Part shown: positions 24,783-34,621 of the stretch, in pieces | Layout of the letters: each line of letters opens with the position of its first letter | Numbering within the stretch: the stretch's first letter is position 1 | Assembly (NCBI GenBank): GCA_017522685.1 | Contig: JAFWYN010000025.1 | Span: 1 to 64,000 of the forward strand | Source of the DNA: Lachnospiraceae bacterium | GTDB taxonomy: Bacteria; Bacillota_A; Clostridia; Lachnospirales; Lachnospiraceae | Length of the DNA: 64,000 nucleotides | Reading direction: 5' to 3' | Notes under the pieces: model-generated | Databases searched by the model: none | Told to the model about the DNA's origin: nothing | What the model saw: only the letters and a program-made list of their open reading frames with translations | Position numbers and translations under genes: made by a program

Positions 24783-26081
24783 ATGTCCAAAGTGAAAAAG
24801 GAAAATAACACAGCAGGAGATTTGATAGAGTTTATCTGGAATAGTCCCAGTGCATTTCATGTGGTAGATAACATAAAAACCAAGCTGTTACAACAGGACT
24901 TTCAGGAGTTGAAGGAACGGGAGGTTTGGAAGATAGAAGGCGGAAAAGGATATTTTGTGGTAAGAAACGATTCTTCTGTCATTGCGTTCCGAACACCGAA
25001 GAAAGAGGCTAAGGGATTTCACGTGATTGCCTCACATTCTGATGCCCCCACCTTTAAGGTGAAGGAAAAGCCGGAACTGGTGGCAGAGGAACATTATATC
25101 CGCTTAAATACCGAAAAATACGGCGGTATGATTCAGTCTTCCTGGCTGGACAGACCTTTATCCGTGGCGGGAAGAGTATTTATAAGGGAGGACGGGCAAA
25201 AACCGATTGCAAAGCTGGTAAACGTGGATAAGGATTTGCTGGTGATTCCCAATCTGGCCATCCATATGAATCATGACATTAATAAAGGTTATGAGTACAA
25301 TCCGCAGGTGGATTTGTTACCGTTAATGGCGTTGGGGAATAAGGAAACAGCAAATGACCTTCTGCTTCAAACGGTGGCGGAAGCGGCAAAGGTGAAGAAG
25401 GAAGATATCCTGACCGGTGATTTGTTCCTGTATGTGAGGGAAAAGGGAAGACTGACCGGAGTACAGGAAGAATTTGTATTAAGTCCAAGACTGGATGATT
25501 TACAATGTGTACATGCTGCGCTGGAGGCATTTGCCAAAGCAAAGCCTCATCAGTATATTAATGTGATGGCAGTATTTGACAATGAAGAGGTGGGAAGCAC
25601 CACCGCACAGGGGGCGGATTCTACATTTTGGAAGGATACCCTGGAACGAATCGGTGAGTCGCTTGGATGGAATACGCAGGAGAAGTGTTGTAAGCTGGCA
25701 GAAAGCTTTTTGATTTCCGCAGACAATGCCCATGCAGTACATCCTAATCATCCGGAAAAGGCAGACCCGGCCAATCGGCCTTATTTAGGAGGGGGATTGG
25801 TGATTAAGTATCATAGCGGACAGAAATATACCACTGACGGTATGTCTGCGGCATGCATGAAGCTATGGTGTGAGGCGGCAAAGGTACCTTATCAGACGTT
25901 TTATAACCGTTCGGATATGGTGGGTGGTTTTACCTTGGGAAATATATCCAATGCACAGGTTTCCATGACATCTGTGGATGTGGGATTACCGCAGCTGGCT
26001 ATGCATTCGGCAATGGAAATGGCAGCCGGTGCGGATAGCGTGGCTGCCATGAAGGTGTTTGAACGATTCTATGGGGAATAA
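24783..26081 (+). CDS. M18 family aminopeptidase
   Basis: A 432-residue cytoplasmic metallo-aminopeptidase. The start at 24783 has CGGAGGT 6 nt upstream; an in-frame extension into the DJ-1 gene is rejected. Metal-ligand and catalytic motifs of M18 are seen: ASHSDAPTFKVK (His-Asp), FDNEEVGSTTAQGA (Glu-Glu), SADNAHAVHPN (Asp) and the C-terminal LAMHSAMEM (His). The enzyme removes N-terminal, often acidic, residues from peptides as a dodecamer. It is cotranscribed with DJ-1. Its stop codon abuts the stop codon of the convergent AraC gene with no base between. Confidence 0.94.
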   Translation: MSKVKKENNTAGDLIEFIWNSPSAFHVVDNIKTKLLQQDFQELKEREVWKIEGGKGYFVVRNDSSVIAFRTPKKEAKGFHVIASHSDAPTFKVKEKPELVAEEHYIRLNTEKYGGMIQSSWLDRPLSVAGRVFIREDGQKPIAKLVNVDKDLLVIPNLAIHMNHDINKGYEYNPQVDLLPLMALGNKETANDLLLQTVAEAAKVKKEDILTGDLFLYVREKGRLTGVQEEFVLSPRLDDLQCVHAALEAFAKAKPHQYINVMAVFDNEEVGSTTAQGADSTFWKDTLERIGESLGWNTQEKCCKLAESFLISADNAHAVHPNHPEKADPANRPYLGGGLVIKYHSGQKYTTDGMSAACMKLWCEAAKVPYQTFYNRSDMVGGFTLGNISNAQVSMTSVDVGLPQLAMHSAMEMAAGADSVAAMKVFERFYGE

Positions 26082-27080
26082 TTAATCGATGTTTACGGGG
26101 GCGTAGAAAAAGTCCATAAAATCTTTTTCTATCCGGGCGTTTTGCGATTCGGACAGTAATTTGTTACGGTACTCCAAGGGAGTGCAGTTGGTAAAACGTT
26201 TGAACTGCTTATTAAAATAACTTGCATTATTAAAACCGACAGAGGCGGACAGCTGAGAAATGGACTTGGCTACCGCTTCTTTTGTTTGCATTTTTCGGAT
26301 GGCTTCCATGACTCTGTATTGAATAAGAAATTCAATGGGACTCAGGGAAATGGAACGCTTAAAGCAGCGGCAGCATTCGCTTTTACTAAGGTGAATGGAG
26401 CTGGCAATATCCTCCAGGGTAATCAGATCGGCAAAATGTTCCGCAATATAGTGAATAGCGGCAGTGACTCTGTCATGGTCGGAAATCATCAGGCTACTGA
26501 TGGGAGACGATGTGGGGTACTGCTGCATATATTCATTAAGTTCGGACCAAAATGCATACAGTTTGCTGAGAATCATCAGCTCGCTACCGGGTTGATTGGT
26601 ATAATAAATCTGTATGATTTGCTTCATTAATTGTATCATGCGGGCCTTCAAGGGATTGTCAGCTGAAAGATGAATGTGCCGTAGTTCCGGTGCCAATTGA
26701 ATGGGCTGCATGTATTGCGCCGTTATGGTGGCAGTGGTGTCCGGAAAGAGGAGTCTGCCGTAAAAACGTGCCGAAAAGAATTCGCAATCCTCATCGGGAT
26801 CGGTTTTCAGCATGTGTAAAATGCCGCTGTTTAAGAAGGCGCAATCATCCTGTTTTAACTCAAAGGAACCGTCGGAGGTTCCGACAGTCAGAGTGCCGGA
26901 TTTGACCCAGAGTAATTCGAACTCATCATGCCAATGCCAGGGAATATAGGGCATGGACAACTGTGCCATATTCAAATGAGTAATCACAAAAGGAAAGGTG
27001 GGGTCGGAAAAGGGACGAATCGTTTGCAGATTGTCATTTGTCTTCAGGGTATAATTATCGTTGTTATTCTGAAACAGCAT
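26082..27080 (-). CDS. AraC-family transcriptional regulator
   Basis: A 332-residue regulator. Residues ~30-120 form a cupin-type sensor domain (PYIPWHWHDEFELLWVKSG, then LNSGILHML), usually sugar-binding. Residues ~215-320 hold the two AraC helix-turn-helix motifs (LEDIASSIHLSKSECCRCFKR, split as LEDIASSIHLS and KSECCRCFKR, then VGFNNASYFNKQFKRFT). The ribosome binding site AAGGAGGTG is very strong. It is divergent from the S8 peptidase gene and convergent with the aminopeptidase. Its targets and ligand cannot be told from the sequence. Confidence 0.93.
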   Translation of the reverse strand: MLFQNNNDNYTLKTNDNLQTIRPFSDPTFPFVITHLNMAQLSMPYIPWHWHDEFELLWVKSGTLTVGTSDGSFELKQDDCAFLNSGILHMLKTDPDEDCEFFSARFYGRLLFPDTTATITAQYMQPIQLAPELRHIHLSADNPLKARMIQLMKQIIQIYYTNQPGSELMILSKLYAFWSELNEYMQQYPTSSPISSLMISDHDRVTAAIHYIAEHFADLITLEDIASSIHLSKSECCRCFKRSISLSPIEFLIQYRVMEAIRKMQTKEAVAKSISQLSASVGFNNASYFNKQFKRFTNCTPLEYRNKLLSESQNARIEKDFMDFFYAPVNID

Positions 27081-27191
27081 TCCGACACCTCCTTATCATA
27101 TCTGTGAAAGTCACACAATATGAATATAACAATTGTGGCACAAAAATTCAACAGAAAAAACATGGGAAAAAGGTCACAATTAAGGAGGAGT

Positions 27192-28967
27192 ATGAGTCAG
27201 AAATTTGAGAATCTGTGGAATTTGGCATTGGAGACGCAAAAGTCTGTCAGGGAGAAAACGAATGATTTGAATGTTGGTTATATACAGGAAGAGAATGCCT
27301 GGGAGGTGATTGTAAAATATCATGGAGAGATAGGCTTTCTGGAAGAATACGGAATCGGAGTGGAGGAGCTGATCGCAGGATACGGAATATTGAAAGTACC
27401 GGCATCACTGGTGGAAATGCTGGCCTTGGTGGAGCAAATTGAGTATGTGGAAAAGCCTAAGAGATATTATTTTGAAGAAATGCTTCCCGGTGAGAATTCC
27501 TGTGTATATCCGGTCACACTGGGAGAAGGTGCGTTGACCGGAGCAGATATTTTGATTGCCATACCGGACTCGGGGATTGATTATCGGCGCAGGGAGTTTC
27601 GAAATGCAGATGGCAGCAGCCGGATCCTTTATTTGTGGGATCAAACCTTGGTGCCCGGTGAAATCGGTGCTCCACCGGCAGGATTCCGTACCGGTGTGGA
27701 GTTTAGCAAGGAACAGATAGATGCTGCGCTTCGACAGGAAGGGACGGAAGGATTTCTGTCAGTACCCAGCCGGGATGTAAGCGGTCACGGGACTGCTGTG
27801 GCAGGAATAGCGGCAGCTGGCAGGGTGCGGATGGAGGATGGTGGGATTTATCAGGGCGTTGCGCCGGAAAGTCAGCTTATTGTGGTGAAGCTGGGGACTC
27901 CTGGAGAAAGTGATTTTCCCGGAACGACTGAGATTATGAGAGCAGTGACCTATGCGGTCAGGAAGGGAATAGAGTTGGGAAAACCGGTGGTCATAAACTT
28001 GAGTTTCGGCAATTCCTATGGTTCCCATGATGGCAGCACCCTGGTGGAACGGTTCCTGGACAATGCTTCAGAGATTGGGAGAACGGTTATCTGTGTGGGT
28101 GCAGGCAATGAAGGAGACAGCGGCGGGCATTTTGCCGGAGATATTGAGAACGTGAGGGAAGTGGAGATTGCTGTGGGCGAATACGAAAGGTCCTTAAGCA
28201 TCCAGCTTTGGAATCAGTTTGGAGATGTGTACGAAATCCGTTTACAGGCGCCGGACAATACCGTGCAGGTTTTATCTGATACAGTAGGCGAGGGGAAGCA
28301 GGAGTTTATGCTTAACGGAACCGGAGTGCTTGTGTATCTGGGAGAACCCAAGCCTTATTCTGTATTACAAGAAATTTATTTTGAATTGGTGGCGCCGGAG
28401 GGACAAAGCTTTATCGCTTCCGGTATCTGGAAGCTGGAAATGGTACCGGTAAGGGTGGTGACGGGGAAGTTTGACTGTTATCTGCCTGCTTCGGAAGCAC
28501 GCAGCAGCCGGACGTTCTTTCTGCGGGCCACTCCGGAAATGACACTGACAGTGCCGTCAACTGCTTCTAAGATTGTGACAGTGGGGGCATACAATGCGTC
28601 GTTCGAGCAGTATGCTGCTTTTTCGGGAAGGGGGCTTCCGCAGGTGAGCAGGGAAAACAGTCTGACCATAGCCGGCCTGATTAAGCCGGATTTGGTAGCA
28701 CCCGGTGTGGATATCCTGGCACCGGATGTAAGAGGCGGTTTCGGACAGGTGACCGGTACATCCTTCGCCACGCCTATTGTATCGGGAAGTGCAGCCCTAT
28801 TGATGGAGTGGGGGATTGTTCGGGGGAATGACAGATATCTTTACGGAGAAAAGGTAAAGGCTTATCTTCGAAGAGGCGCACAGCCGTTACGGGGAGAAAA
28901 TATATATCCCAATGAGCGCGTAGGCTTTGGAAAGCTGTGTGTGGCAGAGAGCTTCCCGGTTTTATAA
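27192..28967 (+). CDS. S8 family (subtilisin-like, Csp-type) peptidase
   Basis: A 591-residue serine peptidase. The start MSQKFENLWN is chosen because TAAGGAGGAG lies directly before the ATG at 27192; an upstream in-frame extension lacks such a site. The catalytic triad is intact: Asp126 in IPDSGIDY, His199 in SGHGTAVAG, Ser524 in GTSFATP. The oxyanion Asn lies in GAGNEGDSG. About 200 residues of beta-rich sequence are inserted between the Asn and Ser blocks, as in clostridial Csp germination proteases. There is no signal peptide. It is a lone gene divergent from the AraC regulator. A germination or cortex-lytic role is possible but unproven. Confidence 0.92.
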   Translation: MSQKFENLWNLALETQKSVREKTNDLNVGYIQEENAWEVIVKYHGEIGFLEEYGIGVEELIAGYGILKVPASLVEMLALVEQIEYVEKPKRYYFEEMLPGENSCVYPVTLGEGALTGADILIAIPDSGIDYRRREFRNADGSSRILYLWDQTLVPGEIGAPPAGFRTGVEFSKEQIDAALRQEGTEGFLSVPSRDVSGHGTAVAGIAAAGRVRMEDGGIYQGVAPESQLIVVKLGTPGESDFPGTTEIMRAVTYAVRKGIELGKPVVINLSFGNSYGSHDGSTLVERFLDNASEIGRTVICVGAGNEGDSGGHFAGDIENVREVEIAVGEYERSLSIQLWNQFGDVYEIRLQAPDNTVQVLSDTVGEGKQEFMLNGTGVLVYLGEPKPYSVLQEIYFELVAPEGQSFIASGIWKLEMVPVRVVTGKFDCYLPASEARSSRTFFLRATPEMTLTVPSTASKIVTVGAYNASFEQYAAFSGRGLPQVSRENSLTIAGLIKPDLVAPGVDILAPDVRGGFGQVTGTSFATPIVSGSAALLMEWGIVRGNDRYLYGEKVKAYLRRGAQPLRGENIYPNERVGFGKLCVAESFPVL

Positions 28968-29070
28968 GGTTTTCTTTAGAAATTCTTTTATTTTTTGTAA
29001 AAGACTTCTTTCGTTTTGGGGATTATGATATACTCGTACATGATAGAATGGTTACCGGGAGGAGAGAGAC

Positions 29071-29784
29071 ATGCAGGATATGTATCACGTATTGATAGTG
29101 GAGGATGATGAACAGATACGGGATGGTATTGAGATTTATCTGAAGAGTCAGGGCTATAAGGTGTTTAAGGCCGGAGACGGAATCGAGGGTTTGGAAATCA
29201 TAAGAAACGAAGAAATCCATTTGGCTATTGTGGATGTGATGATGCCCAGAATGGATGGCATACATATGGTGATACAGCTGCGTAAGGAGTATGATTTCCC
29301 TGTGTTAATGTTGTCGGCTAAGTCAGAAGAAGTGGACAAAATCATGGGACTGAATATGGGGGCGGATGATTATGTGACGAAGCCTTTCCAGCCTTTGGAG
29401 TTGTTGGCAAGAGTGAATTCTCATCTGCGCCGTTACGAAAGATATCGCAGGATGCTGGGAAATACCGAGACGGAGGGTACGGCAGGCGTATACACAGTGG
29501 GCGGACTGGAGTTAAACGAAAACACTGTGGAGGTCAAGGTGGACGGAGAGCTTGTCAAGCTGACACCCATCGAGTTTAAAATTCTTCAGCTTCTTATAAA
29601 AAGTCCGGGACGTGTATTTTCTACGGATGAGATTTATGAAAGAGTCTGGAATGAGATGGCCATAAACACAGATACGGTGCTGGTTCATGTACGAAACATT
29701 CGGGAAAAAATAGAGTATAACCCGAAGGAACCAAAATACTTAAAGGTGGTGTGGGGCGTTGGATACAAAATTGAAAAAATCTAA
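29071..29784 (+). CDS. OmpR-family response regulator
   Basis: A 237-residue two-component regulator. Residues 1-120 are a receiver domain with the acidic pocket EDDE, the phospho-acceptor Asp55 in AIVDVMMPRMDG, and Lys in YVTKPF. Residues ~135-235 are a winged-helix DNA-binding domain ending KYLKVVWGVGYKIEKI. GGGAGGAGAG precedes the ATG. Its 3' end overlaps the start of the histidine kinase gene by 26 nt, so the two are co-translated. Target genes are not evident. Confidence 0.95.
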   Translation: MQDMYHVLIVEDDEQIRDGIEIYLKSQGYKVFKAGDGIEGLEIIRNEEIHLAIVDVMMPRMDGIHMVIQLRKEYDFPVLMLSAKSEEVDKIMGLNMGADDYVTKPFQPLELLARVNSHLRRYERYRRMLGNTETEGTAGVYTVGGLELNENTVEVKVDGELVKLTPIEFKILQLLIKSPGRVFSTDEIYERVWNEMAINTDTVLVHVRNIREKIEYNPKEPKYLKVVWGVGYKIEKI

Positions 29785-32095
29785 GAAAACAGCAAAAATC
29801 ATTATTTTTATAACCATATTGGCAGCGGCTTTGGTTACGGTGGCCTTTTATCCCCGAATGGAAAAGCTGATAGCGAAGAAGCAGGAAGCTTACCGGGATG
29901 AAATGCAGGAGTATACAAATGCAGGGACGACGGATTCGGGAGAGGTGGATTTTTACGGCATTGCATCCGGCAATCCGGAAGCCTTTTCCCTGCAACCTAA
30001 TACCATCAATTATGCGGTAGAGTCCTGCTATTATTTATATGGACGTCTGCTTCAGGAGGCCAAGGGAAGTGAAGTGGCATTCCATGTATTGGATGCCTAC
30101 GGATGGCCCAATGATTTTTATACCATGAATCAGGAAACGAAATACTACGCTGAGTACAATGGGGAGTATGGTTTGTGTATCAATACCAATCTTTTCGGTG
30201 AAGAGGATTTGGCAAGGTATGGGGAACTGTTGGATGGAAATGTATTAAAGAACAGAATTGATGAGCTGGCAAGTGAGCAGCATATTATGGGTGCCTTTTT
30301 GCTGGAGTTTGATGAGTACGGCAAAATCAGTAATGTGGAATTTGTAGGAGCTGCGGGCATTAAGTGTGACCAGAACCTGTATGCAAAGGCCAGGGAGTCC
30401 ATACTCCAGTATGAGCAGAATGCGGCAATTTATAAGGATACCCACAGGGATAAAGCAGATTTGGATGTAATGGAAGTATTGCCCAGAGATTTTAAGGCGG
30501 TATTTTTGTTGCCGGCAGAAAGTAGTTTCTGGAATCAGTTTAGTATAAATTTGGATTATTACGTACATTATTTTAATAATGCGGAAAATATGTATGTGGA
30601 AATCGGAGCACCATTTTTGTTATTGGCAGCCATGATTTTTGTGGCTTTGGTAGCACTTTTGCTTCCTTTTGTGAAGAAACTGAATACCGGTTGGGAAAAG
30701 CTGTTTTGTATGCCTTTTGAGTTAATCGGATGTTTGACAGTGGCAGGCGTGGGCTGGGCCTATGTGATGTTTGAAGCCATGTGCCATACCTCTACTGTAG
30801 AATTTGAGGGAGCCAGTGTGGAAATCCTGGGGTATGTATTTGACAGCGGAGAAATCTATGGCTGGGCTTTAGCTGGCAATGTATTGGGCTGGGCGCTTCT
30901 GTTTTTCATGGAGTATATTATCGTGGCACATTGTCGTCAGTTTTTATGTGGTCCCATGCAGTATCTGAAAAACAGAATCCTGGTGGTTCGTATTGCAAGG
31001 TGGCTGGGAAGAAAGATTCGTGGGGCATATCATGCGATTGTGGATATTGATGTGACAAAGGGGTTGCGCCATATCATTATTAAAATGGTTGTAGTCAATT
31101 TTGTGATAGTGTCCCTGTTTTGTTGCGGCTGGTTTTTCGGTATCCCGGGCGCTATTGTTTACTCGATTGTATTGTACTATATATTTTCCAAGAACGGTCA
31201 GAAGCTGCAGTTACATTATGATAATCTTTTAACTGCTACCAGACAGATGGCGGAAGGAGAGCTAAAGATAGAGCTTGAGGAGGATTTGGGGTATCTGACG
31301 CCTTTGGGACAGGAACTTTCCAGAGTGCAGGAGGGATTTTCCAAGGCGGTGGCTGAGGAAGCTAAGAGCCAAAAGATGAAGACAGAGCTAATCAGTAATG
31401 TGTCTCATGATTTAAAAACACCTCTTACGGCGATTATCACCTATGTCAATCTTTTGAAGCAGGATGATATTCCGGAGGAAACCAGAAAAAACTATGTGAA
31501 TACCCTGGATATGAAATCCCAGCGACTGAAGGTGTTGATTGAGGATTTGTTTGAGGTGAGTAAAGCGCAGTCCGGTAATATCGTCATGAATTACATGGAT
31601 GTGAATGTAGTCAGTCTGATAAAGCAGCTGCGTCTGGAGATGGAGGATAAGATTGCTGACAGTGACCTGATGTTCCGCTGGAATCTGCCGGAGGAAAAGG
31701 TGATCCTGTCCTTGGACGGTCAAAGGACCTATCGTGTATTTGAAAACCTGCTAAGCAATGCCATGAAATATGCTTTGAGCGGTTCCAGAGTTTTTGTGGA
31801 TGTATACAATCTCGAGGATAGGGTAGAGATTATCTTTAAAAATACTTCAGCCATGGAAATCAACGCAGATGCAGAACGCCTGACCGATCGATTTGTGCGG
31901 GGAGAAGCGTCCCGTACCTCAGAGGGAAGCGGTCTGGGCCTGGCTATTGTAAAAACCTTTGTGGAATTGCAGGGCGGTACGTTCAATATAGAAATTGACG
32001 GTGATTTATTTAAGGCAATTATTGTTTGGAAAAAGAACGTGAATGCCACAAAAACTTTTCCTGCAATAGAGGAATGTGAAACAGTTGCAAAATAG
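29759..32095 (+). CDS. Sensor histidine kinase, multi-pass
   Basis: A 778-residue membrane kinase partner of the preceding response regulator. An N-terminal helix, an extracytoplasmic domain of ~240 residues, several membrane helices (residues ~285-480, including LLLAAMIFVALVALLLPF) and a HAMP-like linker lead to the DHp domain with phospho-accepting His550 in SNVSHDLKTPLTAI. The ATPase domain has the N box (ENLLSNAMKYA), and GSGLGLAIVKTF. It starts with TTG at 29759, inside the regulator gene, with AAGGTGG upstream; TTG at 29771 is an alternative. The signal is unknown. Its end contains the -35 box of thrS. Confidence 0.92.
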   Translation: MDTKLKKSKKTAKIIIFITILAAALVTVAFYPRMEKLIAKKQEAYRDEMQEYTNAGTTDSGEVDFYGIASGNPEAFSLQPNTINYAVESCYYLYGRLLQEAKGSEVAFHVLDAYGWPNDFYTMNQETKYYAEYNGEYGLCINTNLFGEEDLARYGELLDGNVLKNRIDELASEQHIMGAFLLEFDEYGKISNVEFVGAAGIKCDQNLYAKARESILQYEQNAAIYKDTHRDKADLDVMEVLPRDFKAVFLLPAESSFWNQFSINLDYYVHYFNNAENMYVEIGAPFLLLAAMIFVALVALLLPFVKKLNTGWEKLFCMPFELIGCLTVAGVGWAYVMFEAMCHTSTVEFEGASVEILGYVFDSGEIYGWALAGNVLGWALLFFMEYIIVAHCRQFLCGPMQYLKNRILVVRIARWLGRKIRGAYHAIVDIDVTKGLRHIIIKMVVVNFVIVSLFCCGWFFGIPGAIVYSIVLYYIFSKNGQKLQLHYDNLLTATRQMAEGELKIELEEDLGYLTPLGQELSRVQEGFSKAVAEEAKSQKMKTELISNVSHDLKTPLTAIITYVNLLKQDDIPEETRKNYVNTLDMKSQRLKVLIEDLFEVSKAQSGNIVMNYMDVNVVSLIKQLRLEMEDKIADSDLMFRWNLPEEKVILSLDGQRTYRVFENLLSNAMKYALSGSRVFVDVYNLEDRVEIIFKNTSAMEINADAERLTDRFVRGEASRTSEGSGLGLAIVKTFVELQGGTFNIEIDGDLFKAIIVWKKNVNATKTFPAIEECETVAK

Positions 32096-32113
32096 AATTT
32101 CTTGTATTATAAT
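32085..32113 (+). promoter_or_regulatory. thrS promoter
   Basis: TTGCAA (32085-32090), 17 bp spacer, TATAAT (32108-32113). The -35 lies in the last codons of the kinase gene. The leader is only about 30 nt, too short for a T-box. Confidence 0.8.
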
Positions 32114-32149
32114 GACTATGTTTATGAGTTCATACTCAAGGAGGATTCT

Positions 32150-34114
32150 ATGAAAATCACATTAAAGGACGGCTCTGTAAAAGAGTACGCAGAAGCAAAA
32201 AGTATTTACGAAATAGCACTTGATATCAGTGAAGGATTAGCCAGAGTGGCATGCGCGGCAGAAGTGGACGGAAAGGTAGTGGATTTACGTACTGTGGTAG
32301 ATTCTGACTGTGAATTGTCTATTTTGACTGCTAATGATAAGGCTGGATTGGCAACCCTTCGTCATACCACTGCCCATGTAATGGCAGAGGCGGTTAAAAG
32401 ATTATTCCCCGATGCGAAGCTGACCATCGGTCCCAGCATCGACAACGGATTTTATTACGACTTTGATCATGCTCCTTTTTCCAGAGAAGATTTGGACAAT
32501 ATTGAAGCTGAGATGAAGAAAATCATCAAGGAAGGCGCCAAGCTGGAGAAGTTTACTCTTTCCAGAGAAGAAGCCATCAAGTTCATGGAGGAGCGTCAGG
32601 AGCCTTATAAGGTAGAGTTAATCAATGATTTACCTGAGGATGCAGAGATTTCCTTCTATAGCCAGGGAGATTTTGTAGACCTCTGCGCAGGTCCTCATCT
32701 CATGAGCACCAAAAATATTAAGGCATATAAGCTGATTTCTTCTTCCGGTGCATACTGGAGAGGTAAGTCTGAGAATGCTATGTTACAGCGAATTTATGGT
32801 ACTGCATTTAATAAGAAGGAAGAGTTAAATGAGTATCTGGAGTATTTAGAGAATATTAAGCTTCGTGACCATAATAAATTAGGTCGTGAGATGGAAATTT
32901 TTACCACTGTGGATGTAATCGGTCAGGGTCTTCCTCTTCTGATGCCTAAGGGAGCTAAGATTATCCAGACCCTGCAGCGTTGGATTGAAGATGAAGAGGA
33001 TAACAACCGAGGCTATGTGCGTACCAAGACTCCTTTGATGGCAAAGAGTGATTTGTACAAGATTTCCGGTCACTGGGATCATTACAGAGACGGTATGTTT
33101 GTACTGGGCGATGAGGAAAAGGATAAGGAAGTGTTTGCACTTCGTCCCATGACTTGCCCGTTCCAGTATTATGTTTATAAGGCAAGCCAGAAATCCTACA
33201 GAGATCTGCCCCTGCGTTATGGTGAGACTTCTACCTTGTTCCGTAACGAGGATTCCGGAGAAATGCATGGTTTGACCCGTGTGCGTCAGTTTACTATTTC
33301 AGAGGGACATTTGATTGTACGTCCGGATCAGGTAAATGATGAGTTTAAGGGTTGTCTGGAGTTGGCGCTGTATTGCTTAAAGACTTTGGGATTGGATAAG
33401 GATGTTACGTATCGTTTGTCTAAGTGGGATCCGAACAATCGTGAGAAATATTTAGGAGATGATGAATACTGGAATTCGACCCAGGGACGTATCCGTGAGA
33501 TTCTGGAGGAGGCGAACCTTCCCTTCTATGAAGCAGAAGGCGAGGCTGCATTCTACGGACCTAAGGTGGATATTCAGTTAAAGAATGTATATGGTAAGGA
33601 AGATACCATGATTACCATCCAGCTGGACAATGCGATTGCAGAGCAGTTCGATATGAGCTATATTGACCAGAATGGTGATAAGGTACGTCCTTATATCATC
33701 CATAGAACTTCCATGGGTTGCTATGAGAGAACCTTGGCAGCTTTGATTGAAAAATATGAAGGAAAGTTACCTACCTGGCTGTGTCCTGAGCAGGTTAGAA
33801 TCCTTCCCATTTCTGAAAAATACGCTGACTATGCTCAGAAGGTAAAAGCAGAGCTGAAGAATAACGGCGTGTTGGTAGAAGTAGATAACCGTTCCGAAAA
33901 AATCGGTTATAAGATTCGTGAAGCAAGAAAAGCCAGAGTTCCTTATATGCTGGTAGTTGGTCAGCAGGAAGAGGAGCAGGGACTGGTTTCCGTAAGAAGC
34001 CGTTTTGCCGGTGATGAAGGCCAGAAGTCTCTGGATGCATTTATTGAACAGATTTGCAAGGAAATCCGCACTAAGGAAATTCGCAAAGAAGAAGTGATTG
34101 AAGAAAGCAAATAA
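32150..34114 (+). CDS. thrS: Threonyl-tRNA synthetase
   Basis: A 654-residue class II synthetase that charges tRNA-Thr. It has the N-terminal TGS domain (MKITLKDGSVKEYAEAKSIY, residues 1-62), an editing domain with HTTAHVMAEAVKRLFP, catalytic core with zinc ligand Cys in MTCPFQYYVYK, motif 2 FRNEDSGEMHGLTRVRQF (arginine-rich), motif 3 IHRTSMGCYERTLAALIE, and a C-terminal anticodon-binding domain. AAGGAGG lies 6 nt before the ATG at 32150; upstream in-frame codons overlap the promoter and are rejected. No T-box leader is present, unusual for a Firmicutes thrS. The C-terminal tail is Lys/Glu-rich. Confidence 0.97.
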   Translation: MKITLKDGSVKEYAEAKSIYEIALDISEGLARVACAAEVDGKVVDLRTVVDSDCELSILTANDKAGLATLRHTTAHVMAEAVKRLFPDAKLTIGPSIDNGFYYDFDHAPFSREDLDNIEAEMKKIIKEGAKLEKFTLSREEAIKFMEERQEPYKVELINDLPEDAEISFYSQGDFVDLCAGPHLMSTKNIKAYKLISSSGAYWRGKSENAMLQRIYGTAFNKKEELNEYLEYLENIKLRDHNKLGREMEIFTTVDVIGQGLPLLMPKGAKIIQTLQRWIEDEEDNNRGYVRTKTPLMAKSDLYKISGHWDHYRDGMFVLGDEEKDKEVFALRPMTCPFQYYVYKASQKSYRDLPLRYGETSTLFRNEDSGEMHGLTRVRQFTISEGHLIVRPDQVNDEFKGCLELALYCLKTLGLDKDVTYRLSKWDPNNREKYLGDDEYWNSTQGRIREILEEANLPFYEAEGEAAFYGPKVDIQLKNVYGKEDTMITIQLDNAIAEQFDMSYIDQNGDKVRPYIIHRTSMGCYERTLAALIEKYEGKLPTWLCPEQVRILPISEKYADYAQKVKAELKNNGVLVEVDNRSEKIGYKIREARKARVPYMLVVGQQEEEQGLVSVRSRFAGDEGQKSLDAFIEQICKEIRTKEIRKEEVIEESK

Positions 34115-34196
34115 TTGAATAAAGCCGTTCAACTCCGTTCATACTAAAAGTGTAATAATAAAAGGTCAAAATACTTTTTGACAGAATGGAGGAAAT

Positions 34197-34514
34197 ATGG
34201 CTGAATTAAAGTGTGGAGCAAAAGAATGTACCTACAATAAAGAGAACCTTTGCTCAAAGGGTGATATCATGGTGGGCGGTAAGCATGCAGACAAGAGTGA
34301 CGACACCTGCTGTGAAAGCTTCAGAGTAAAGAGAGGTGAGGATTCCTACACCAGTTCTCTTTCTCATGCCGGCAAGATTATCAGTATTGATTGCGAAGCA
34401 GTAAAGTGCGTATACAATCAGAACTATAAATGTGTGGCAGAGCATGTGGACATCCGCGGCGGACAGGCAAACGAAAGCAGAGAAACCGCTTGTGCAACTT
34501 TCAAAGAAAAGTAA
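34197..34514 (+). CDS. DUF1540 protein, two domains
   Basis: A 105-residue protein made of two DUF1540 repeats. Each has the pattern Cys, a few residues, CxYNxxxxC, then GxxA and a terminal Cys-Ala/Glu: LKCGAKECTYNKENLCSKG with CCESF in the first, and IDCEAVKCVYNQNYKCVAE with CATF in the second. Four to five cysteines per repeat suggest metal binding (probably zinc). Function is not known; such proteins are abundant in sporulating Clostridia. A GGAGGAAAT site precedes the ATG. It stands alone between thrS and the infC leader. Confidence 0.9.
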   Translation: MAELKCGAKECTYNKENLCSKGDIMVGGKHADKSDDTCCESFRVKRGEDSYTSSLSHAGKIISIDCEAVKCVYNQNYKCVAEHVDIRGGQANESRETACATFKEK

Positions 34515-34585
34515 ATTGGTTTAGAGCAGGGCAGAAGAGATTCTGCCCTGTGTTATTAAATCGTGCAAAAAATGTAAAACAGGTA

Positions 34586-34614
34586 TTGACAATATATGAA
34601 GCATATGTTAAAGT
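34586..34614 (+). promoter_or_regulatory. infC operon promoter
   Basis: TTGACA (34586-34591), 17 bp spacer, TAAAGT (34609-34614); the -35 is perfect, the -10 is weak. Confidence 0.6.
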
Positions 34615-34621
34615 AATTAAG

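Noticed and set aside
26079..26084. Abutting stop codons of the M18 and AraC genes as a special signal
   Set aside because: Convergent genes with no spacer occur by compaction; no extra motif is seen.
27120..27191. Longer start for the S8 peptidase
   Set aside because: TAAGGAGGAG directly before 27192 marks the true start; the upstream codons have no such site.
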